Source of the DNA: Marsupella aquatica
Lineage: Eukaryota > Marchantiophyta
DNA length: 64,000 bases
Assembly (NCBI GenBank): GCA_973895155.1
Contig: OZ316899.1
Coordinates: 15,624,001-15,688,000 of the forward strand
Direction: 5' to 3'
Shown here: positions 38,975 through 50,769 of the stretch, one piece after another
Layout: every line of letters begins with the position of its first letter
How positions within the stretch are numbered: position 1 is the first letter of the stretch
Translations under genes and position numbers: made by a program
Notes under the pieces: model-generated
What the model saw: only the letters and a program-made list of their open reading frames with translations
What the model was told of the DNA's origin: nothing
The model's database searches: none

Positions 38975-39290
38975 TTATGTACATTTGGGCAATGAAAAGT
39001 GTACATTTGACCAATGAAAAGTGTACATTTGGGGATAAAAAAGTGTACAATTGGTCTAAAGAGTGTATATTTGGGCAATGAAAAGTGTACATTTGAGCAT
39101 CAAAATATGTACATTTGGCTTAAAAAGTGTACATTTTAGTACATTTGGCCTAGAAAGTGTACATTTGAGTGAAAAAAGGATACATTTGGCTTAAAAAGTG
39201 TACATTTCAGTGCATTTAGTCTAGAAAGTGTAGCTTTGAGTGCAACAAAGAGTACATTTGGCCTAAAAAGTGTACATTTTCCTGAAAACT
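38975..39290. repeat. left subterminal repeats (GTGTACATTT)
   Basis: About sixteen degenerate copies of a 12-22 base unit with the core AAAGTGTACATTTGG lie just inside the left TIR. The core contains the palindrome TGTACA. Similar units, in the same orientation, lie inside the right TIR. Clustered subterminal motifs of this kind are where En/Spm-type transposases bind, so these are the likely transposase-binding sites. Confidence 0.85.
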
Positions 39291-39500
39291 TTTATTGTAA
39301 TCATTTAAAATAAAGAAATTAATAAAAAATATTTTTAATTATGCACAAAAAATAAACATTCATATTCATAATAATCAAAAGTTTAGAAAATGAGTAGATA
39401 GTCTACTAAGTAACTAAACACTCAATGGCATGGTCTCACAATATATATAACTCTTACATAAAAACTAGTAACTATCTAATTATATCTTAGCTAGTGACAA

Positions 39501-42500
39501 CTAAGTGTACTTGTCCATCCTTTGGAGATAACTTTGGACAGTTTGTAGAACATTTCGAGGAATCTTCAAACCTCTGCCAACCATGTTTTCTTCCTTCATT
39601 CCAGATTTAAAACCATACATTGCAGAATTTGCATACTGCCAATGTTGAGTGTTCTCACCAAATCCTGGATCTCGTTCCCATGTCTTGGTGGACATGAAAC
39701 AATTGAGATACCTAGCACTCTCACTCACATCAAGTTTAGAGTGTTTAGGCCTCCACCATTCCACGGGGAACATTGGAGCATATTTTTGAGTCAAAGGAGG
39801 GTCTCTTGAAGATGCAATTGGGACTTCATGCTTAGGGTCCACCTGACCCAAAGCTCTCACCAACCAGAAATGACCTCCACCATTTTTCTTCTCCCAATCA
39901 TCCTCGGGTCGAAGAAACACAAAGTTTCCTTCACAAATATCCTGGAGGGGAATCCACCGTCCTTGTTCTCTCTCAGCTCAAGATCCAACAAATGGTGCTG
40001 CTTGATCTTCCATCTCTTCCAAGACTTCATTTTGAAGAGCTGTCATCTCTGCATTCTCCTCATCTTCACTTAGAGGACCACTCTGTTCGCATGCCGATTG
40101 GTTGACCTTGTAACCAGTGCTGTGGTTAGTCTTAGGCCAAAATCCATTTTTCAATGGAAATTGATTATTTCCCTCCCCTTCCATTGCAAGCCCATTTGAC
40201 AACAGCTCCACAATTCTTTCCCAATATTTAACAAGAGGAAATCTTTCCTTGTATGCTATTGACGTCTCATCAATGCAACTCCTTCTCAAAAAATCAAGGT
40301 ACTTGTTAAGGAATGGGATTATCTCTTCTGATTTTTTGTGTATCTCTCCTATGGATTTAGCTAAGGGTTGTCCACTGGGTAAAAGAAGAGAATTTGTTAT
40401 TGGATCAGTTGCCCAAATGCACCTTCCGCCAACGGGAGCCCAAGCTTGCTTAACATGGGACTTATACTGAAATATTGGTACATTATCTCTCATAGAGAAA
40501 AGAAATGATACCGGTTTTGAGTGACCTTGAATATCTTTGACCTTAAAACTTTGAAGATATTCTTTGTAAGATGCAACTTCTTGTATCAATCTTGGAACTG
40601 GATGAATGCTCTCACATTCCCAAACCTCTGCCATTAGTGCAAGAAGGGTTGCAACTTCCTTGTGCTGAACTTGATATGATACCTTGGAAAATAGTGCATC
40701 AACATCTTCGTGCGTATGACCAACCATTAGAAAGGACATTTGAACAGTTTCAAATATTCCTCTACTCACAAGCTCCGAGCAAAATGCCATGACCATTTGG
40801 TTTTTGTTGTCCTTTGCTGAATTATCCATTTGCAATGTTAGGTGCCTTGGCAAGGGCATGAACAAAGGACTGCCCTTCTCACCACCCACGTCCCCTCCAT
40901 CATCCTCATCCTGTCGGGTTGGGATGGTCTCAATCTGACTGTCAGCAGCTCCATCTTCAGAACCAATATACCTATTTACTTGAATATTCTTTGGTTCCAA
41001 ATATCCCGACAAAAATGCATCAAAGTCAAGTAGGGCTTGAAAGAAAGGTCTGTGAGGTTCCCAATGCAAGCCATCAAGCATGTCACCTGTCTTGTCTCCA
41101 TTGTACTCTTCAAGATCTCGAAGACACTTAGCCAAGGATGTCACTGTGAAATCTGCATCTCCTGGCCAAAGGCCAGTGACACTAAAGTGTGCATATACTC
41201 CTGGATCTCTCCCGTGGGTCAACATCCCTGTGAGAGCGATAGGTAGCGGCATTCCATGACCCGAAAGTGATTTAGGAGTACTAACCATTTTTGGAATCCA
41301 TGTCTTTGCTTGATCCATCTTGTCGTGAATAATGCAAAGATATTCTCTTGGATGTTGCTTGGCCATCACTCGATGAGCGTAGTAAACATATCTACGTGAC
41401 ATTTGCTCACGAAGATGTTGAGCTCTTTTTTCTTCAATTTCAGCACGTTCTTTTTTCCTTCTCTCTCGCATCAAATTGTCTTTGTATTCACAACAAAGCG
41501 TACACTTGGCAAATGCGCCATCCTTGTGAAAACTGAAGTTTGCAAATGATGTGCTCCATATCTTGTAGAGAGTGTTATCCGTAACAGGAGGAAGCCCTTC
41601 TTCCTTCATCTTTGTTCTCACATCTTCCAAAATCTCTAACTTTTTGTAACACGCTGGAAGTCGATACTCAATGCTGTCTGTCCCATGAGCCCCTCCATAA
41701 GGCATATGAGGCATTGGCTCTGCATTTTGAGTCAAAAATGCCTCTAGAAGAGCTCGTGCATGCAAGGTATTTGACCTTGTTTTCTTCAAGCCTGTGTTCC
41801 CATGGAACCCAATTTTGCAACCCTCCATGTATCTTCTCTTGTAATCATAATACTTGGTGTGACTAAAACCATGGATGGTTGCAAATGCATCTTTACAGAT
41901 GACCATACCTTTGAGAACATGGTGTCCCTTATCACGAACATCATCCTCTCTGTAGTGGAAGAGGTTGAAAATGTGTGATGTTTTGGACTCGCTAGACATC
42001 CCGTGAAATTCCATCCTAACATCTTCTATATCTTCCCTTGGCATAATGAGACAACATTTATGCTTGCAGCAATTTACTCTTTTGATCTTATCAATTGCGG
42101 CTTCTGTTGTTTTTGAAACTGCCTTGGTTTGCAAGAGCCTCCTTTTCTTCTCAACAGGATCAACTTGATTCCTCTTGTTGAAGTTATATGGCCTTTGACG
42201 ACATCCGGATGCGGATCCAACCACATGATCCGGATTCAGATCATCCCTATCCATTGACTCCATATTCTCTGTACCTTCTACCAGAATGTCTGACAAAAAT
42301 TTTCCAGTTGCTACTAGTTTTGTGTGATCAATTTGCCATCGAACCAAACTAATTACTCCCTTGTGAATGCTTGGAAAGTATTGCGATTCCATGACATCTT
42401 TCACAGCAACCCCTACATAGTCTTCTCCCAGGATTTCATCATCAACAGCCGCCGTTGCTTGAGGCACAGTGATAGTCCCAATGGCAACCTTACTCGATCG

Positions 42501-43292
42501 TCCTGAACCAATGTATAATTTGACCAACTCTGACATCCAATTGGACCGTTGGTAATAATCATAATGAGTTTTGGTCAATTTTGTTGATGGAGAATGTGAG
42601 ACAAAACTCTCCTCAATTAAAACATCGCCATCACCTTGCTTCTTAGAGGAAGACTTTCTACCTTCATCAACATTCCAACCTTTTTTATGAACATCGACCA
42701 AGTCCCAGAGAACCCATGAGTCTTTTGCCTCTTCAATTGTTTCAGCCCCATTGTGTATGTAAGGTAAAGCCTTACTACCATGAATAACATCAGTGATTTT
42801 CACACTGATCCGAGACTCACCAAGTAATATGTTGTGACATCGGTCCTTTGGATTTACCTTGAAAATAACTCCAAGGGCTACACAACACCCATCAATGAGC
42901 ATTTCAACCTCGTCCCCTTGCCTTAGAGTGTTTGATGCATCCTCCATAACAATTGTAGGAGATTTATCCAAGTTATTATCTGGTCGAGTTGAACAACTAC
43001 CAGTACTGATGCATTTTTGGGAATCTAGAGTTATAGAGAGATACGTGCACGAGATCTCCCAAATAACACATGAGTCAATGGCATCAAAAAGATTTTCTAC
43101 CCTTGGTAGTGGAAATGGTAGTTTTCGAGTTGGCTCAAAAACCTTCTCCACGAGCACACCAATTCGATTATCCCCCAACAATATGTTGTGCACCCTATCC
43201 TGGGGGTTAATTTTCTGAACTGTCCCACAACTGACATCATATCCATCAATTGTCAAGGTCACATCATCACCTCTTGAAAACCTTCCAGTCAT
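39501..43292 (-). pseudogene. transposase: three En/Spm-TNP1-like repeats plus DUF7869-type DDE core, one in-frame stop
   Basis: The first ATG of the frame is at 43292. The frame is also open upstream to a TTGTGCAG acceptor at 43309, so a 5' exon is possible. Three N-terminal repeats (about residues 7-79, 122-198 and 260-325) share VNPKDRCHNILLGESRISV-type text and end in a VxW motif, like the TNP1/En/Spm family. A Cys/His cluster (CCKHKCC near 42060, CTLCC near 41500) precedes the catalytic region. In the catalytic region HDKMDQAKTW, LQMDNSAKDNKNQ and VGHTHEDVDALF supply acidic residues in the spacing of a DDE/RNase H fold; the family is named DUF7869. At 39978-39980 a TGA interrupts the frame after residue 1104. 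The same frame then continues for about 158 codons (FVFLRPEDDWEK, VEWWRPKHSKLDVSES) to 39501. One base change therefore separates this from an intact protein of about 1263 residues; truncation before the C-terminal domain may still leave a working core. Confidence 0.85.
39978..39980 (-). other. in-frame TGA interrupting the transposase
   Basis: The codon lies between FVGS and AEREQGRW in one uninterrupted frame. A C to T change in a CGA arginine codon would explain it. Coding character is equally good on both sides. Confidence 0.85.
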
Positions 43293-43424
43293 TCTTGGAT
43301 TTAGTAACCTGCACAATTTTCAGAAAAACCATCACAAATCCGAATGACAAGAATTTGAAGAGACTCACAATTATCCATACGGTCATTTGATTGCCATTCC
43401 GAGAATCCAAACATTGGCTCAACT

Positions 43425-44800
43425 ATCACGCTTGGATTGGGGTGGTCCAAATCAAAACCATGAAGATTGTATTCCGAAGGTCAAATTTAAGCATCTCACT
43501 TGAATTGGGATCGTCCAAATCCAAACCAACCTCTATCCAACACACCCTCTTGGATTTGGATGGTCCGAATCCAAACCCAGATGGGATCCCAAAGGTCCCA
43601 ATTCAACAAACGCGCTTGGATTGGGATGGTCCGAATCCAAACCCAGATTTTATTTCAAAGGTCCCAATTTGAGCACCGGGCTTGGATTCGGATGGTCCGA
43701 ATCCAAAACCAGATTGTATTTCAAAGGTCCGAATCCAACCCACCATCTTGGATTCGGATGGTCTGAATCCAAACACAGATTCTATCCCGAAGGTCCCAAT
43801 TCAACAAACCGGCTTGGATTGGGATGGTGCGCGAATCCAAACCCAGATTGTATTTCAAAGGTCCCAATTTAAGCATCGGACTTGGATTCGGATGGTCCGA
43901 ATCCAAAACCAGACTGTATTTCAAACGCCCAAATTCAACCATCTCGCTTGGATTGGGATGGTCCGAATCCAAACCGAGATTGGATCCCAAAGGTCACAAT
44001 TTAAGCATTGCACGCTTGGATTCGAATGGTCCGAATCCAACACACCCTCTTGGATTCGGACCATCCGAATCCAAAACCAGACTGTATTTAAAACGCCCAA
44101 ATTCAACCATCTTTCTTGGATTGGGATGGTCCGAATCCAAACCGAGATTGGATCCCAAAGGCCACAATTTAAGCATTGCACGCTTGGATTCGGATGGTCC
44201 GAATCCAACACACCCTCTTGGATTCGGACCATCCGAATCCAACACACCCTCTTGGATTTGGACCATCCAAATCAAAAACCAGACTGTATTTCAAACGCCC
44301 AAATGCAACCATCTTGCTTGGATTGGGATGGTCCGAATCCAAACCGAGATTGGATCCCAAAGGTCACAATTTAAGCATTGCACGGTTGGATTCGGATGGT
44401 CCGAATCCAACACACCTCTTGGATTCGGACCATCCGAATCCAGCACACCCTCTTGGATTCGGACCATCCGAATCCAAAACCAAACTGTATTTAAAACGCC
44501 CAAATTCAACCATCTCGCTTGGATTGGGATGGTCCGAATCCAAACCGAGATTGGATCCCAAAGGCCACAATTTAAGCATTGCACGCTTGGATTCGGATGG
44601 TCCGAATCCAACACACCCTCTTGGATTTGGACCATCCAAATCAAAAACCAGACTGTATTTCAAACGCCCAAATTCAACCATCTCGCTTGGATTGGGATGG
44701 TCCGAATCCAAACCGAGATTGGATCCCAAAGGTCACAATTTAAGCATTGCACGGTTGGATTCGGATGGTCCCAATCCTAGAAATGGATTGGATTCGGATC
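43425..44800. repeat. palindrome array between the divergent transposase and methyltransferase-like genes
   Basis: A tandem array of roughly 60-65-base units. Each carries a palindrome made of TTGGATTCGGA (or the variant TTGGATTGGGA), a 3-base centre TGG or CCA, and TCCGAATCCAA. Spacer text such as TGTATTTCAAACGCCCAAATT and CACAATTTAAGCATTGCACG is repeated too. About twenty good palindromes are present, degenerating at the left end. It lies in the intergenic region and probably contains or controls both promoters. Long open frames on both strands through it are artefacts of repetition. Confidence 0.95.
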
Positions 44801-45816
44801 ATCCGAATCCAAACAACAATCTAGGATTAGGACCATTATAATCCACACATCAAGTCTGGATTCAAATGGTCTAACTCCACAATGAAGATTATGTTGAGAT
44901 GGATATATTGAGATTGAGATCTCTTCCTAATCAAATTTAGACATTCCGGGTTTTTCGGAACATTGGGTAATTCGTGAAATAATAATTGGGAAGTCACTAG
45001 AATGCAGAACAAAGTGAAAGGGTTCGTCTCTCTTCCCTAAGAACTCAAAATAAGCAAAGCGACTAAGACCATAACTCACCTCAGCAGTCTTGTTTTTCCA
45101 GTATGTCTCCAAGGTTGGCTCTGCTACCTCTAAATTGATGAATAAGTTCATATCAAACTGACTAAGAAAGCTATCAAAGCCACTTCAAGTCTAAACTCCA
45201 TCAGAGAGAAGAGCTGAGGAGGAGTTGCGCAGACCTGGATGCCCAAGTGAAGATATGAAACTAAAACAACAATGATGTCCGTAGAGTACCTCTTATACTC
45301 ATGGGTTGGTATGTTTGGCCCTGAATGTGCGATCCAATAAGGTTGAGGCAACACTGAGTATCGCGGTTAGAACAATCATCCAATCCTTTTTCAATCCATT
45401 GTGTCAGACAATACAGCTAGCGTCCCACCCAAACTGATAGGACCAGATCCCTTCTTGGTCTCTATCCGTACAGAGATGATCCGTACAGAGATGATCCGTG
45501 CAGCGATCATCCGTACGCAAACAAGCCTTTCAGGAGGGGGTAAAGGGAGTACGAGGTCTTCCACAGACCTCATTGTTGTTTTGCTCTCTGTCGCTCCTCA
45601 CTCTCGCTCCTCCCTCTCGCTCCTCACTCTCGCTCCTCCCTCTCGCTCCTCGCTCTAGCTCCTCATTCTCGCTCCTCGCTCTCGCTCTTGGCTGGCTGCC
45701 GCCGCTATCCCTTGCCCTTGCCCTAATTGCCTTCTTGCCCTAATCTGCTGCAACGCCCTAGATCTTGCCCATCTTGACGTGTCCTCAATATATCCTGCCA
45801 CGTGTCACTCCTAAAA
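44801..45816 (+). promoter_or_regulatory. putative promoter / 5' leader of the ParB-methyltransferase-like gene
   Basis: A non-coding kilobase between the palindrome array and the first ATG. It contains a 15-base tandem motif (CCGTACAGAGATGAT, three copies at about 45467-45511) and a CTCGCTCCTC minisatellite at about 45588-45690. A pyrimidine-rich CTTGCCCTAATC-type leader lies just before the ATG at 45817. No TATA box was assigned with confidence. Confidence 0.45.
45588..45690. repeat. CTCGCTCCTC minisatellite
   Basis: About eight alternating copies of TCTCGCTCCTC with ACTCTCGCTCC variants, in the presumed leader of the methyltransferase-like gene. Confidence 0.9.
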
Positions 45817-48800
45817 ATGGAAGTTGCCAAGAAAACCGTCATCGTCCTGCTCGCCGAAGAATCTGATGACTTGGATCTCTCCTCTGTCGGTGATCTTGTG
45901 GCCCTAGCGCTTAGGGATTCCCAAGAATTTCAATCTCAAGTCCAAAGTAAGTTTCCGGAGGTTTATTCATGCATCTTAAGTTGTTGGATTCGGATGGTCC
46001 GAATCCAAGAGCGTTGTTTGGATTCGGACCATCCGAATCCAAGTGGGTTGTTTGGATTTGGATGGTCTAAATCTAAGAGGGTTGTTTAAATTTGGACCAT
46101 CCAAATCCAAGAGGGTTGTTTGGATTCGGACCATCCGAATCCAAGTGGGTTGTTTGGATTCGGATGGTCCGAATCCAAGTGGCTTGATTGGATTCGGATG
46201 GTCTGAATCCAAGAGGGTTGTTTGGATTCGGACCATCCGAATCCAAGTGGGTTGTTTGGATTTGGATGGTCCGAATCCAAGTGGCTTGATTGGATTCAGA
46301 TGGTCCGAATCTAAGAGGGTTGTTTGGATTCGGACCATCCGAATCCAAGTGGGCTTCTTGTATTGGATTCGGATGGTCCGAATCCAAGAGCCCTCAATCT
46401 CACTTTGACAGTGATTTCTTAAAACAAATTTCATGGATTTCAAGTCTAATATGAATTTTCACTCTCCAATGCAGAGAGTGATCTGGTGAATACAACTCTC
46501 GCCATTTCAGAGGCAGACTGCGACGATGGGCTCATTTTGGAGGACCGCGATCCAGGATTTCGGTGGGGACTTGAGTTCTCGCGAGTTAACTTCCGCCTGA
46601 ATTCATTTAACATTCAGGATCCAGTGTTATGTGTCAAGATCAGGACAGGCAACAACCAAACATTGGTCATCGGACCCGTGGTCTCTGTGGGAATGATAGG
46701 AAGAGGAATGAATACTATCATTGTAGAGGTGTCGGACACGATGAGGTGGGCAAAGTTGCAGCTCCCCACAAAGGCTTTCTCGGCCGAGTTCAATGTGGAA
46801 TGGTATGCAAGTGGGGAATTAAGTGTGTTGTCGATGGGATTCTTTCCAAAATCCTACACAAAGGAGAAGATTATTGGAGGACTGAAGGGAATGCTTCCTT
46901 TGGACATTTTTTATGGGTTTCTTTATTTGAAACTCAAAATTGTAAACAACCCATCAAAGTTCTCTCTTCCATCCACATGGACTCTTAACAATTTGCTTGA
47001 GAAAGCAGGTCTGGTGTCACCAGACTCAAATGTTTGGATCGCCAAGGCACTAGCCTTTGCACACACGCTTGACCTGGAAAAAGCAAATCTATGGGTAGAG
47101 TCTTTGGTGAAGTTGAGAAAAAGTACACAACCACAGAAAATAATTGAGTCTACGCCAGCCAAAGGAACTCCAGCAACTACGACGGAGACAGCACAAACTA
47201 CTGCAGCAACAACCATGGATAGAGCGGCAGGCAAGCGAAAGCAGAGGGAGAAGAAGCTTCTGGTTGAGAAACCTACTTCAGTTGAGAAGAAGATCACGGC
47301 TCCAACCGAGAAGAAGAAGCTTCCAGCCGAGAAGAAGAAGCTTCCAGCCGAGAAGAAGTCGAGGGAGAAGAAGAAACAAAAACCCGACACCGGAGTTGTG
47401 AATTCAACTCCTATAGAATTTTCATTACATGCTGAAGATGAGGGTGATAGGCCACATGCTCCAGAGGAGAAAGACGTCTTAGAAGGGAATGAAGTTCTTC
47501 AACAAATGGAGCAGTACTATACTTTTGGGATAAACGAAATTTTTCTGATCCCAGTTGAAAGTATTTTTGCCGCACCAGCGAGACTATGCTATCGGATGAT
47601 GAATTTTGATCATGTGCAAGACATTGCTGATTCCATGATCAAAACACCTGGGCATGAGCCACATGTCGCTGATTTGATTCCTTTTAACGTCGAGCGAAGA
47701 AAGGTACTCCACTTTGAGAATACGGAGTCAGACCGGAAGGATTTTTTGGCCGGAGTGAAAAAGGGCGAGGTCCAATTTCTAGCCGTTAGTGGTCAGCACT
47801 CTGCGAGAGCTGCGAGATGGATTCGTGATTGGGCAACGAAGGATGCCAAGCTCACCCAGTTGGCCAAGAAGTTAGAATTTAGGAAATCCAGAATATTGTC
47901 TGATCGCACACCGTCTTCAATTCTTGTTGAGCACTCCATGAGATCGAACGCCATCAATAGCACGATGGTGTTTCAGTCTTGCTTTAAAGATATAGTTGTC
48001 CATGCGAGGCGGCAGTTTGTTGAATGTGGAAATCCAGACAAACCAAAACATGGCGACAACAAAACAAATGCTCAAGACAACCAAAAATTTCAGGTAAGAA
48101 ATGTGATTACTTTGTATGCATTTCTCTACCATAGAGAGTAATTCTATTTTGGATTCGGATGGTCTCAGTCCGACACGATTTATCAAAGAGTATTGGAACT
48201 TTTGGAATGTTTAGTACGAGTTTTGTTTTTGATTGAGACCATCCGAATCCAAAACTATTATCGCACATTAGAATCCTTTTTTTCCAACCCTTGCGTTGGG
48301 GATAACTGACTAGCTTTCCTTTTGGATTGTAGGATTGGTTGGCTCTGGCAAGAATGACTATGGGCAGGAAGGACTTGCAAAATGTATACTGGCTACTTTT
48401 TGCGGACAACGATCTTTTTGAGTTGTGGCGGTTAGTCTGTGAGATGTGGTTGCATGGGAAACTTCCTGATGGAGCTGGGATGGAAGGAAATAACAAGTCC
48501 GAAAAAGCAATTACCGTTGCCATGTTTTGTCCCTTTGATGGTGAGTTGATCTCACAGAAAGACATCACAAAAATCCTGACACAAGTGAAGTCAGGAAAGG
48601 CATTGCTGAAGAAAGATGCCACAAATAAATCTGACATACCCTCAATAGAGGAGCTTGCGAAGGATGTGAAAAAAGTGAGGAAGCTCAAGTCTCTCATTGA
48701 GGAGTACTACTTCGGCAAGGATCCAAGGAATTTCCCTTCGGATACCGACTGGAAGAAAGTTGTAGAGGTTCTGCCATTGTTGAGTGTTGACGCAGAATTC

Positions 48801-50708
48801 AGTAGATGCAGAAGAGCAGCTGGTGAAGTTTTTCTGTCAAATCTGTTGAAGCCAAATCATACCAGGGAGAGTGCAATCTTGCCAATAGCTCTGGTGATGC
48901 GCCTTGATGACATTTATTGCCAGAAGTTTGGCGGAGGGACACATTCTCGGAGCCAACCGTGGGTCACGTTCTTTAGTGACAATCTAATGAAAACAGTTGA
49001 TCCACCAGCAATAGAAGAATCATCTCCAACGTGCTCACTTGCCATTGTTGACTTCAGTCGAGATCACCAAAAGCTGTGGACGGAAGCAGAAGTTTTGGTC
49101 TTTCTGCAATACATTGTGGAGCTACCACGAAATCTTACAATCGTTGTAGCCATAACTGTTCATCCGGGGCCTCTTGCAATGAATGTCCTAAGCTCACTTC
49201 AAAAATTGGGACAAGAGAAATCTCTCACCATTCACATTGAGTATGGGAGTTATTCTCGAGAGGATCAACCGCACCCGCTTGATTCGTGTTGGGGAGGCGG
49301 AATTGAAGAAGTTATATTCGCAGGAATTTCTCGAGATGAAAATGTGAATTGGAATGATGTTTTCAAACCCAATCACCCAAAGCCAAAATTCTTTTTTGGT
49401 TCAAAAGATACTGATTTTGAGGTCACCAAGATTGACACTGGGAAGGCAAAGGTTGACACAGACGACGTGTCAAAACCCGAAGATCTAAAAATGATGCTGA
49501 CCCCAGAAGAGGCGACCAAGGTTTTGCACATGGCCCCTCGATTTGAGATAGTTGGTGCTCGTGGTGGTTGGGTGAATCCACATGCCAAACCCACGCGGAT
49601 GATACAGAGGATTATTGAATCCTTGTCAGAAGCTGGAGACTTGATTCTTGATTTTTTCTCGGGTGGTCAAGTGATGAAGACAACATTCTTGGTGCAACGC
49701 AAATGCTTTGTTTATTGTGACTCTCAAGATGAGAGACACTTTGTGGAAGCGTATGCTTCATTCCTTTGCGAGAGGGTCCCCTCAATCAATGAAAATTGGG
49801 ATCCTCGTGGTGGGAGTTCTAGGCATTGGAAACCCACTATTGCGGATGTTTCTGCCGAACATGAATCAGCTGATAATTCTGAAGAAGTGGGCGCTAAGTC
49901 AGTCAAAGATGATGGGGCATCAGAGGTGGCGTATGCAAAGAATTTGGATGACCGTGTAGGTCAAAGTGAAAGCATAGAACCCTACGATGTTGATGATAAT
50001 GTTGGTCTTGCACCACGCCCTTCATCACGTGCAGATGACGTCCCTTTGGAACCCTATGAAGTTGAGGTTGATGACAACTTGGACAAGGATGGTCTCAATC
50101 CAAATGTGGTGCAACGAGAAACGGACAAAATTGGTGATCCGATTGACATTGATACATTTGAAAATCGTTCGTCAACCAATTTGGTCGCGGACGGTGGAGA
50201 CAGACAGGTCAATTCGAATGAAGCTGACACCCAAAATTTGATTCCCGGGATGGCTGTCGAAGTGCGTGAGATTCCCATGACCCCAGAAGCCCGTGCATCA
50301 GCGACTGTTGACAACCAGGCAAGTGCTTCAATTTGTCCTGACACACTCTTTTCAGCTTCTGATGACAAATTGGTTTTTGTTCCTTCACACTCGGGAAGTC
50401 CAGTTGTCCTTCCTCTCTCAAAGAAAAAAGGGAATAGAGTTGGACCAACCGGATGGAGGTCACTTGAACGTGATGCACGATGTTATGTGTGGAAAAGTGG
50501 GCCAAATAGAGGCCAAGAAGTTTCATTGGATGCTGCTCCATCGATTCTTAACAGGAAGGAGTATAAGAGAGGAGAATTGGGATTGATAACTCCTGTTTGG
50601 ACGTCACCTTATTGGGTAGAACAAAGTACTTCAGATGTCAATTTTGAAATCCAAGAGGAGCTGGGTGTTGATATTATTGATGAATACGGATCTCTTTTTT
50701 CAGACTGA
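45817..50708 (+). CDS. ParB-like domain plus beta-class N6/N4 DNA methyltransferase-like protein (3 exons)
   Basis: Exons 45817-45946, 46475-48093 and 48333-50708 join in phase through GTAAGT/GCAG and GTAAGA/GTAG introns, giving 1374 residues. An N-terminal unknown domain (to about residue 255) is followed by a Lys/Glu-rich tract (about 290-345, repeats of EKKKLPA). A ParB/Srx-like domain (about 400-490) has residues DIADSM...EPHVAD and the SGQHSARAARW loop. The methyltransferase-like fold is at about 800-1065. The position of the catalytic DPPY motif reads IVDFSRD. Then come a central beta sheet, HAKPTRMIQRIIE (motif X region) and DLILDFFSGGQ (SAM-binding motif I). The order IV, X, I is the beta class, as in phage and plasmid ParB-methyltransferase fusions. 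The C-terminal 300 residues are acidic and unrecognised. The missing DPPY makes activity doubtful; palindrome recognition remains possible. Confidence 0.75.
45983..46390. repeat. palindrome array inside intron 1 of the methyltransferase-like gene
   Basis: About twelve further copies of the TTGGATTCGGA / TCCGAATCCAA palindrome, here separated by a 7-14-base linker such as GAGGGTTGT or GTGGGTTGT, in both centre orientations. They lie wholly between the donor at 45947 and the acceptor ending 46474, so the primary transcript would carry a ladder of hairpins. Confidence 0.95.
48147..48254. repeat. hairpin inside intron 2 of the methyltransferase-like gene
   Basis: A perfect 21-base inverted repeat (arms 48147-48167 and 48234-48254; each arm is TTTTGGATTCGGATGG plus TCTCA, or its complement) around a 66-base loop. 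It is an extended version of the element's palindrome arm and occupies intron 2 (48094-48332). Confidence 0.93.
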
Positions 50709-50769
50709 GATCAAACCGTCTGACTTTCCATTTTTTCATACCAATCTAAAATACTTCTCGGTCTCACAG

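Noticed and set aside
43317-43390. A 5' exon of the transposase starting at the minus-strand ATG near 43379
   Set aside because: The simplest join of that ATG to the acceptor at 43309 reads into a stop, so no first exon was annotated.
43500-44841. Long open frames on both strands (up to about 318 codons)
   Set aside because: They are produced by the tandem palindromic repeat, which stays open in most frames; the peptides are mirror images of repeat units.
43425-46390. CRISPR-like array
   Set aside because: Units are palindromic with repeated, not unique, spacers, and the DNA is eukaryotic with introns and no cas genes.
45976-46443. Open frames with repeated WIRMVRIQ / GFGWSESK text
   Set aside because: Same palindrome translated; it lies inside intron 1.
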